33,435 bases of DNA from assembly GCA_020852055.1 (NCBI GenBank), contig JADZBP010000061.1:1-33435 (forward strand). Reading direction: 5' to 3'. A program made the translations under genes and the position numbers. Origin of the DNA: Candidatus Latescibacterota bacterium (GTDB lineage: Bacteria; Latescibacterota; UBA2968; UBA8231). This document shows positions 27,376-33,435 of this stretch, in pieces (position 1 is the stretch's first letter; each line of letters begins with the position of its first letter). The notes under the pieces are model-generated. The model saw nothing but the letters and a program-made list of their open reading frames with translations. It made no database searches and was not told the origin of the DNA.

Positions 27376-28308
27376 TCATCGCCCCGCGCCTAACTGCCAC
27401 AGCCGCGCCGGCGGTTCACAGGTGATGACCATCGCGCTGCCGTTGCGCGGATGGCGGCAGGACAGGCGGGCGGCGTGTAAGAGATACCCCGGATCACCCG
27501 GCACTGCGCGCGAGTCCGGGGCGGGTACCCCGCCCGCCAGATAGAGTGGGTCCCCCACCAACGGGTGTCCGGCTGCAGCCAGATGGATGCGGATCTGGTG
27601 CGGCCGGCCGGTCGCTATTTCTACGTCACAAAGGAACTCCTCAACGCCGCGCTGGCAGACCACCACCCGGGAAAGGGCCGTTTTGCCCGCCGGATTGGCC
27701 GCGTGGACCTGCCCCAGCAGCGGGTGCGGCACCGGCCCGATGGGGGTGGTGATCGTCAACCCCTCCCATTCCGGCAAACCGCTGGCCAGCGCCCGGTAGT
27801 GTTTGCCGATCTCCCTGGCCGACCACTGTTGCATCAGCGAGGTGCGGGCCAGGTGGTTGCGGGCGCACAGGACCAAGCCCGAAGTCCACCGCCCCAGGCG
27901 GTGCACCGGCGCCGCGTCGGGCGCATAGGCCTGCACCTGGTAGAGCAGGGTGCCCTGCAGGAAGCCGGCCCCCGGCAGGGTGGGCAAGCCAGCGGGTTTG
28001 GCCACGGCCAGCAGATCCTCGTCCTCGTAGAGTACCTCAAAGGATCTGGGCGCCTCGGGCTCGGCCCAGGGCGGGCGCTCCCAGACCAGTTCTCCCCCCC
28101 GGCGCAGCACACTCTCGGCATGCCCGGCCTGGCCGTCGAGGCGCACCAACCCCGCCGCGATGCGCGCCGCCCATTCCTCAGCAGTGGAGTGGGCATAACG
28201 CCGGCTCAGGTACTCCAGCAGGTTCTGTCCCTCGGCGTCAGGGCCGAGCCGCTCGCGGTACTCGCAGCCCTCGTTGAGTAAGGTGGAGGTATCCACTTCG
28301 TCATCCAT
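27376..28308 (-). CDS. RluA-family RNA pseudouridine synthase, canonical Asp replaced
   Basis: A 310-residue protein with an N-terminal S4-like RNA-binding part (about residues 20-75, LVRLDGQ) and an RluA-type catalytic domain. The family signature reads VHRLGRWTSGLVL (about residues 135-147), in which the usual catalytic Asp of HRLDxxTSG is a Gly (Gly139, codon GGG). Later elements GRPHQIRIHLAAAGHPLVGDPLY and LLHAARLSCRHP are intact. The ATG at 28308 overlaps the upstream stop as TGATG, so it is probably translated from the dehydratase transcript; a GTG one codon earlier is the alternative start. Loss of the Asp means either an inactive protein or a clade using another residue. Confidence 0.85.
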   Translation of the reverse strand: MDDEVDTSTLLNEGCEYRERLGPDAEGQNLLEYLSRRYAHSTAEEWAARIAAGLVRLDGQAGHAESVLRRGGELVWERPPWAEPEAPRSFEVLYEDEDLLAVAKPAGLPTLPGAGFLQGTLLYQVQAYAPDAAPVHRLGRWTSGLVLCARNHLARTSLMQQWSAREIGKHYRALASGLPEWEGLTITTPIGPVPHPLLGQVHAANPAGKTALSRVVVCQRGVEEFLCDVEIATGRPHQIRIHLAAAGHPLVGDPLYLAGGVPAPDSRAVPGDPGYLLHAARLSCRHPRNGSAMVITCEPPARLWQLGAGR

Positions 28309-30050
28309 CACCCCGCCCCCATCACCGCCCCGGTCGAGGTGGGGCCCACGCTCTGGCTGTAGAAGCGCAGCAGTGGCCCGTAATCCCGCACTGGCCCCCT
28401 GAACTTCCCGCTCTCTCGCCGCGCCGCGAAAAACCCCTCGCCCACCGGCACACCCTCCACCAAGAGATTCAGCCGCCGTTCATGTAAATCGATGTCGATC
28501 TCGTCGCCCTCGGCCACCAGCCCGATGGGCCCGCCCCGCCCCGCCTCCGGGTCCACGTGGCCGATGCAGGGCCCGCGCGTGGCTCCCGAATAGCGCCCGT
28601 CGGTGAGGAAACTGACCGAGTTGCCCAGGCCCAGGCCGTGGGCCGTGGCTGCCAGCAGCGATAACTCGCGCATACCCGGCCCGCCCGCCGGCCCCTCCCA
28701 GTTGACCACCACCACATCGCCGGGTTTGATGCGCCCCGCCTCCAGCGCGTCGCGGGCCTGTTCCTCGCAGGGGAAGACCCTGGCCGGTCCCCGGTGCCGC
28801 CACATCCCACTCTCCACCGCGCTCACCTTGACCAGGGCCCGGCCCAGGTTGCCGCGCAGCACCCGCATGCCCCCTTCGGGAGCCAAAGGTTGGGCAAAGG
28901 GCGCGATGATCTGCGGATCGAGGTTCTGCGCCTCGTCCATCAGTTGCCCGGCGCTCCTGCCGCTGATGGTGGGCGTCTCCCGCGCTATCAGCCCGCCCGC
29001 TCCCAGCTCCTTCATCACCGCCCAGATCCCCCCGGCCAGACCCAGGTCGGTGGGGAAGTAGACCGAAGCCGGCCGGAAGCGGCCCAGGAGCGGGGTGGTG
29101 CGCGAGAGCTGGTCGAAATCCTCCACCGACAGCTCAACGCCCAGTTGTGCGGCGATGGCCGGCAGATGCAGCGCCGCGTTGGTGGAGCCGCCCACGGCCA
29201 GCACCGCCCGCACCGCATGTTCGAAGACGGCCCGGCTGAGCAGCACCGAGGGCAGGGCGGTCTGGTCTCCGCGCAGCCAGTAGTCGGCGCAGCGGCGCAC
29301 CGCCAGCAGCCCGGCCTCCCGGCCGATACGCGCCAGTTCGGGATTGAGTTCACCCTTCTTGCCCGGCGCCATGGCCAGCACCGTGCCGTTGCCCGGCAGC
29401 GAGAGCCCCAATACCTCGCAGACCAGGGACATGGTAGTGGCGGTGCCCATCATATTGCAGCCCCCCGGCGTGGCGCAGGTGTGTTCGACGATCTGCTCGT
29501 ACTCGGCGTCGGCCAGTTTGCCGGCCAGGTGCATGCCGTGGGCCTCCTTGATGTCGCTGGTGCCCAGGGCCTGGCGGCCGGGGATCTTGTCGGTGCTGTA
29601 GGTGCCCATCAGCCCACCGGTGACAAAAACCGCCGGCACATCGACCCGAGCCACGGCCATCAGCATCGCCGGGGTGATCTTGTCGCAGGAGGAGATACAG
29701 ACCAGGGCGTCGAACTGGTGCATCTGCACCTTGGCCTCCACTGCCCCGGCCCCCAGGTCGCGGCTGAGCAGGGACCAGTGCATACCCTCCCCCTGGGCGA
29801 TGCCGTCGCAGCCGGCCGGGATATTGGTGACGTACCCCTCGCCGCCCGCCTCGTACACCGCTTCCTTGACGATACGGGCTAACTGGTGGAGGTGCACGTG
29901 GCCGGCGGTGGAATCGTCGGCCGAGGAGACGATGCCGATCTTGGGCCGCTGCAGCACGTCGAGGGGCTGCGAGCCAGCGCCGATGTACAGGGCGCGGGCG
30001 TAATCGCTCTGGCGGGCGGTGCGGAAGGAACCAATGGGGCGCGGGGGCAT
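28308..30050 (-). CDS. IlvD/Edd-family dehydratase (dihydroxy-acid or sugar-acid)
   Basis: A 580-residue iron-sulfur dehydratase. Cluster and active-site motifs are SSCDKITPAMLMA (Cys122, Lys124) and ATPGGCNMMGTA (Cys198). The first loop reads AGHVHLHQL where [2Fe-2S] enzymes have PCNIHL; the GH form matches E. coli IlvD, a [4Fe-4S] enzyme. The C-terminal LTDGRYSGATRGPCIGHV carries the substrate-binding Ser. ATG 30050 was chosen because residues 1-30 match the family N-terminus; the frame is open farther upstream through the palindromic element. The gene may be dihydroxy-acid dehydratase for valine/isoleucine synthesis, or dehydrate an aldonate, which would suit the neighbouring sugar operon. 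The next gene starts in its stop codon. Confidence 0.9.
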   Translation of the reverse strand: MPPRPIGSFRTARQSDYARALYIGAGSQPLDVLQRPKIGIVSSADDSTAGHVHLHQLARIVKEAVYEAGGEGYVTNIPAGCDGIAQGEGMHWSLLSRDLGAGAVEAKVQMHQFDALVCISSCDKITPAMLMAVARVDVPAVFVTGGLMGTYSTDKIPGRQALGTSDIKEAHGMHLAGKLADAEYEQIVEHTCATPGGCNMMGTATTMSLVCEVLGLSLPGNGTVLAMAPGKKGELNPELARIGREAGLLAVRRCADYWLRGDQTALPSVLLSRAVFEHAVRAVLAVGGSTNAALHLPAIAAQLGVELSVEDFDQLSRTTPLLGRFRPASVYFPTDLGLAGGIWAVMKELGAGGLIARETPTISGRSAGQLMDEAQNLDPQIIAPFAQPLAPEGGMRVLRGNLGRALVKVSAVESGMWRHRGPARVFPCEEQARDALEAGRIKPGDVVVVNWEGPAGGPGMRELSLLAATAHGLGLGNSVSFLTDGRYSGATRGPCIGHVDPEAGRGGPIGLVAEGDEIDIDLHERRLNLLVEGVPVGEGFFAARRESGKFRGPVRDYGPLLRFYSQSVGPTSTGAVMGAG

Positions 30051-30081
30051 GGGGCCTCGGGAGGGCGTAGAGTTGTGGCTA

Positions 30082-30248
30082 AGAGCGCCTAACGGAATGA
30101 GATTTGTCGGCCCAAGCGCGAGCGAGGGGCGCAGCGGCAAGGCGCCCGAAGCAGGCGTATCGAACCATAGATACGCCGAATGAGGGCAACGCCGTCCACT
30201 GCGCCCCGCAGCCGCGCGACGCCCAAAGGGCATTCCGTTTGGCGCTCT
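30082..30248. repeat. 167-bp palindromic, MITE/REP-like element
   Basis: Terminal arms 30082-30099 and 30231-30248 are inverted copies matching at 17 of 18 positions. Inside, GGGGCGCAG (30126-30134) pairs with CTGCGCCCC (30199-30207), and the tip is a perfect 8-bp hairpin GGCGTATC/GATACGCC (30154-30161 with 30170-30177, 8-base loop). The whole element can fold into one long imperfect hairpin. No coding frame is supported. It fills most of the gap between the dehydratase gene and the helicase gene. A miniature inverted-repeat element, a REP-type repeat or a long leader structure are the options. Confidence 0.65.
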
Positions 30249-30277
30249 AAAGTACCCCATCACTGAGACGCGATCAA
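30249..30277 (-). promoter_or_regulatory. Possible promoter for the dehydratase/pseudouridine synthase pair
   Basis: On the minus strand TTGATC (30277-30272), a 17-bp spacer and TACTTT (30254-30249) form a weak sigma70-like pair. If used, transcription would start at the edge of the palindromic element and carry nearly all of it in a leader of about 190 bases before the dehydratase ATG. Confidence 0.3.
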
Positions 30278-30282
30278 CTCAC

Positions 30283-30311
30283 TTGATAGGGTGCGCTCCA
30301 TCCCCTATTCT
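30283..30311 (+). promoter_or_regulatory. Sigma70-like promoter for the helicase-exonuclease gene
   Basis: TTGATA (30283-30288), a 17-bp spacer and TATTCT (30306-30311) match the -35/-10 consensus well. The predicted start near 30318 leaves a leader of about 25 bases before the TTG start codon at 30344, with GGAG at 30330-30333. Confidence 0.55.
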
Positions 30312-30343
30312 TTGAAAACCCCTTCCTGCGGAGCACACCAACC

Positions 30344-33295
30344 TTGATCCGCCCCCTCAACCCAGAGCCCCCTCAGCCCGAGCCGCTCGCCGAGTTCCTC
30401 GACTTCCTCAAGCGCCGCGTCATCGGCGACGCCATTGTGCACCACCAGCTCATCCCGCCCCGGCCCGAAAACCTGGCCGCCGATCAGGAGCAACTGCCCC
30501 TGCGGGTGCAGCAGGTGGTGCGGGCCGCCGGCATCGAGCAGCTCTATTCCCACCAGGCCGAAGGCATCCGCCAGATCCTGGCCGGCCAGCATGTGGTGGT
30601 GGCCACCCCCACCTCGAGCGGCAAAACCCTGATCTACAACGCCGCGGTGCTGGCCTCCCTGCTCGAGGACCCCAACGGCCACGCCCTGTACCTCTTTCCG
30701 CTCAAGGCCCTGGAGCAGGACCAGCTCGACGAGGCCCTCACCCTCATCGAGAATCTCGGCGGCACCCTGCGCGCCGCGGTGTACGACGGCGACACCCCGG
30801 ACTATCACCGCAAGAAGATCAAGGCCGCCCCGCCCCAGATCCTGATCTCCACCCCGGACATGTTACACGCCGGCATGCTCGCCTTCCACGAGCAGTGGGC
30901 CGCCTTCTTCTCGCGGCTGCGCTACGTGGTCATCGACGAGTTGCACACCTACAGCGGCATCTTCGGCACCCACGTGCTGCATCTCTTCCGCCGGCTCAAC
31001 CGCCTCTGCGCCTTCTACGGCAGCAATCCGGTGTACATCACCTGCTCGGCTACCATCGGCAACCCCGAGGAGCTGGCCCGTAATCTGCTCAACCGCCCCT
31101 TCCAGGTCATCGCCGAAAGCGGGGCCCCCGCCGCCGCCCGCCACTTCCTGCTGCTCAACCCGGTGGAAAGCCCCAACACCCTGGCCGCCCGCCTGCTGCA
31201 ATTGAGCGTGGGCCGCGAATTGCGCACCATCGTCTTCACCCGCGCCCGCCTGATCACCGAACTGATCTACCGCTGGGTCACCCAGGGCCGCCGCGATCTG
31301 CGCCAGCTGATCAGTTCCTACCGCTCCGGGTACCTGCCCGAGGAGCGCCGCCAGATCGAGGCCGCCCTCTTCAGCGGCGACCTGCTGGGGGTGGTCTCCA
31401 CCTCGGCCCTGGAGCTGGGCATCGACATCGGCGGCCTGGACGTGTGTATCCTGGTGGGATACCCCGGCTCGGTGGTCAACACCTGGCAGCGGGCCGGGCG
31501 GGTGGGCCGCTCGGGCCGGCAGTCCCTGGTGCTGCTCCTGGCCAGCCAGGACGCCCTCGACCAGTTCTTCATGAAACACCCGGCCCGTTTCTTTGCCCGC
31601 GCCCTAGAAGAAGCCGTGGTGGACCCGGGCAACAAACACATCCTCAAGGCCCACCTCACCTGCGCCGCCCAGGAGATGCCGCTGCTGGCCGGGGAAGCCG
31701 AATACCAGTTGCCCAACTGGCAGGAGGCCGTGGATGAACTGGTGGCCGAGGGCGAACTGCTGCAGAGCGCCGAGGGGGATTCCTGGCACGCCGGCCGCAA
31801 ACACCCCCAGCGCCTGGTGAACCTGCGCAGCATCGGCGAGTCGTGGACCCTCTACGACAAGGAGGGCAATACCCTCATCGGCACTGTCAGCGGCGGGCAG
31901 GTCTATTCCGAGTGTTATCCGGGGGCCATCTACCTGCACCGGGGCAAACAGTTCCTCATCACCAGCCACGAGCCGCAGCGCCGGCACATCCACGCCGAGG
32001 AGGTCGAAGCCGCGTACTATACCCGGCCCAAGGCCCACAAGGAGACCGAGGTGCTGGCCGAATTGCGCTCGCGGCCCCTGGCCAACAACCTGGCCAAGCT
32101 GGGCCGGCTCAAGGTCAGCTCGCAGGTGGTGGGTTTCGAGAAGGTGCGGGTGGGCGATCAGGTGGTGCTCTCGCAGCACCCACTCGAGGCGCCGGTGGAG
32201 CACTTCGAGACCATCGGGTTCTGGCTGGAACTGGAGGCGCCCTTCAAGAAGGAACTGCGGCGGCGCGGCTTCCACCACATGGGCTCCATGCACGCGGTGG
32301 AGCACGCGATGAAATCCCTCTTCCCCCTGCTGGCCCTGTGCAACCGCACCGACGTGGGCGGCATCTGTTATCCGCTGCACCCGCAGCTGCGCAAAGGGGC
32401 CATCTTCGTCTACGACTATCACCCGGGGGGCATCGGCCTGGCCGAGAAAGGCTACGCCCTGCTCGACCGGCTACTGGAGCTGACCCTCGACCTGATCGAA
32501 GGCTGCGACTGCGAGGTGGGCTGCCCCTCCTGCATCCACTTCCCCACCTGCGGGGCGGGCAACGTGCCCCTCGACAAGGCCGGCTCCATCTATCTGCTGC
32601 AGTTGCTCACCGGCCGCCAGCAACTGCCCGCCGCTGGCGCCGAGGCCGTCGAGGACGAGCCCCCCATCTTCGCCGGCTGGGAGGAGGGCGGGGCCGAGGA
32701 ACCCGAACCCGAAAAACCGCAGGGCCCGCACGTGGTGGTCTTCGACCTGGAGACCATGCGCAGCGCCGCCGAGGTGGGTGGCTGGGACAAGGCCCAGCTG
32801 ATGGGCATGTCGGTGGGGGTGGTGTGGGACAGCTGGCTGGGGGAATGCAAAAGCTACTTCGCCGACCAGGCCGAGGCCCTGGTCGAGCACCTGCGCCAGG
32901 CCGAGCTGGTGGTGGGTTTCAATATCGCCGGCTTCGACTACCGGGTGCTGGCCGGGTACAGCCCCTTCGACTTCAGCCAGCTCAACACCCTCGATATCCT
33001 GCAGGAGGTGTACGGCCGGCTCAAACACCGCGTCAGTCTCGACGCCCTGATCCGCGCCACCCTGAACCGCTCCAAAACCGCCGACGGCCTGCAGGCCCTG
33101 CAGTGGTACAAGGAGGGCAAACTAGACCTGATCGAGGAATACTGCCGCAAGGACGTGGAGGCCACCCGCGACCTCTTCCACTACGGCCTGGAGCAGGGCT
33201 ATTTGCTCTTCGACCGCAAGGACCAGGCCCGCCTGCGCGTGCCCACCGAGTGGAACCTCGAAGAACTCGCAGCGCGAAAAAAGAAGGCCCTGTGA
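30344..33295 (+). CDS. MrfA/YprA-type DEAD-box helicase fused to a MrfB/YprB-type DEDD exonuclease
   Basis: A 983-residue fusion. The N-terminal part is a superfamily 2 helicase: Walker A TPTSSGKT (88-95), DELH box (198-201), SAT (235-237) and GRVGRSGRQS in the second RecA domain. A MrfA-type C-terminal domain follows with a Cys cluster CDCEVGCPSC (Cys721, 723, 727, 730) plus Cys736. After a Glu/Pro-rich linker (about 770-797), an RNase H-like 3'-5' exonuclease domain carries Asp801 and Glu803 (FDLET), Asp865 (NIAGFDYR) and Asp937 (YCRKDVEATRD). In Bacillus, MrfA and MrfB are separate proteins that repair mitomycin-type DNA damage. The start is TTG, preceded by GGAG 10 bp upstream and a good promoter. 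Role by homology: DNA-crosslink or adduct repair. Confidence 0.9.
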   Translation: MIRPLNPEPPQPEPLAEFLDFLKRRVIGDAIVHHQLIPPRPENLAADQEQLPLRVQQVVRAAGIEQLYSHQAEGIRQILAGQHVVVATPTSSGKTLIYNAAVLASLLEDPNGHALYLFPLKALEQDQLDEALTLIENLGGTLRAAVYDGDTPDYHRKKIKAAPPQILISTPDMLHAGMLAFHEQWAAFFSRLRYVVIDELHTYSGIFGTHVLHLFRRLNRLCAFYGSNPVYITCSATIGNPEELARNLLNRPFQVIAESGAPAAARHFLLLNPVESPNTLAARLLQLSVGRELRTIVFTRARLITELIYRWVTQGRRDLRQLISSYRSGYLPEERRQIEAALFSGDLLGVVSTSALELGIDIGGLDVCILVGYPGSVVNTWQRAGRVGRSGRQSLVLLLASQDALDQFFMKHPARFFARALEEAVVDPGNKHILKAHLTCAAQEMPLLAGEAEYQLPNWQEAVDELVAEGELLQSAEGDSWHAGRKHPQRLVNLRSIGESWTLYDKEGNTLIGTVSGGQVYSECYPGAIYLHRGKQFLITSHEPQRRHIHAEEVEAAYYTRPKAHKETEVLAELRSRPLANNLAKLGRLKVSSQVVGFEKVRVGDQVVLSQHPLEAPVEHFETIGFWLELEAPFKKELRRRGFHHMGSMHAVEHAMKSLFPLLALCNRTDVGGICYPLHPQLRKGAIFVYDYHPGGIGLAEKGYALLDRLLELTLDLIEGCDCEVGCPSCIHFPTCGAGNVPLDKAGSIYLLQLLTGRQQLPAAGAEAVEDEPPIFAGWEEGGAEEPEPEKPQGPHVVVFDLETMRSAAEVGGWDKAQLMGMSVGVVWDSWLGECKSYFADQAEALVEHLRQAELVVGFNIAGFDYRVLAGYSPFDFSQLNTLDILQEVYGRLKHRVSLDALIRATLNRSKTADGLQALQWYKEGKLDLIEEYCRKDVEATRDLFHYGLEQGYLLFDRKDQARLRVPTEWNLEELAARKKKAL

Positions 33296-33300
33296 TGGAT

Positions 33301-33431
33301 GGCGGCGGGGAGTAAGCCCCTGAGCGGATTTCGGTCCTCCAAGGGGCGCAGGACTGCGCCCCGGAGGACAGACCTCGGAGCCGGCCCGGGATGGCCGGCG
33401 ATAATGAGCGAAGGGGCTGCTCCCCGCCGCC
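33301..33431 (+). other. Strongly structured inverted-repeat element (possible RNA or terminator)
   Basis: Outer arms GGCGGCGGGGAG (33301-33312) and CTCCCCGCCGCC (33420-33431) are perfect complements. They are continued by AGCCCCT/AGGGGCT (33315-33321 with 33412-33418). Inside are two hairpins: GTCCTCC/GGAGGAC plus GGGGCGCA/TGCGCCCC (33334-33369, two-base bulge, GGAC loop) and GCCGGCC/GGCCGGC (33380-33399). This forms a closed three-way-junction-like fold starting 5 bases after the helicase stop. No T-run follows within the window. It could be a structured RNA, a complex terminator or a palindromic repeat; I cannot match it to a named RNA family. Confidence 0.5.
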
Positions 33432-33435
33432 CTCA

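Noticed and set aside
30051-30263. N-terminal extension of the dehydratase through the palindromic element
   Set aside because: The added residues do not match the IlvD/Edd N-terminus and would be encoded by the inverted repeat; ATG 30050 fits the family better.
33301-33435. Manganese (yybP-ykoY) riboswitch suggested by GGGGAGTA
   Set aside because: The rest of the consensus, including the CAAGACC-like 3' segment, is not visible and GGGGAG is fully paired in the outer stem. A covariance search would settle it.

Overview
The window is high-GC bacterial DNA with tightly packed, translationally coupled genes and clear Shine-Dalgarno sequences. The gene content resembles heterotrophic, polysaccharide-using bacteria such as Latescibacterota, Planctomycetota and related candidate phyla: a DUF4159 protein, YetA/PL26-like proteins, Gfo/Idh/MocA oxidoreductases, TIM-barrel sugar isomerases, a PhyH-type dioxygenase and a penicillin-acylase homologue. 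The lineage is inferred only from gene families. No rRNA, tRNA, CRISPR array, transposase or phage gene was seen.

Layout. (a) 1-2889: the 3' end of a DUF4159 gene runs convergently into a penicillin acylase-family gene that has its own likely sigma70-type promoter. (b) 3019-25226: 21 genes on the + strand, with gaps of 65 bp or less and eight 1-17 bp stop/start overlaps, look like one catabolic operon. It begins with carbohydrate-active proteins (YetA/PL26-like, CBM9-like, an unclassified protein with a likely alpha/alpha-barrel). It continues with oxidoreductases (aldo/keto reductase, methylmalonate-semialdehyde dehydrogenase, two MDR dehydrogenases, two MocA-type, one Ldh_2-type), a uronate-isomerase-like protein, a RuBisCO-like protein (RLP), two TIM-barrel isomerases/epimerases, a PhyH dioxygenase, a pentulose-phosphate epimerase-like protein, a DhnA-type aldolase and a PfkB kinase. 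A Mug DNA glycosylase gene and two cupin/membrane genes are embedded in it. (c) 25227-27116: a second copy of the unclassified protein family, convergent with the operon. (d) 27237-30050: a tiny lysine-rich protein gene on +, then an IlvD/Edd-family dehydratase and an RluA-type pseudouridine synthase on the - strand. (e) 30082-30248: a 167-bp palindromic element. (f) 30344-33295: a long gene fusing a MrfA/YprA-type helicase to a MrfB/YprB-type DEDD exonuclease. (g) 33301-33431: a highly structured inverted-repeat element after that gene.

How the genes may work together (inference). The operon looks like a complete intracellular route for an unusual sugar or sugar acid. Polysaccharide-active proteins would release the sugar, and dehydrogenases and isomerases would convert it to a keto-acid or ketose. 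The PfkB kinase would phosphorylate it; the epimerase, RLP and DhnA aldolase would then rearrange or cleave the phosphorylated intermediate, and semialdehyde and hydroxyacid dehydrogenases would finish the oxidation. No transporter and no transcription regulator lies in the window, and none of the depolymerising proteins shows a signal peptide. The substrate cannot be read from sequence. The RLP retains the carbamylation/metal-binding site of RuBisCO but lacks the RuBP-carboxylation residues, so this is not a Calvin cycle cluster.
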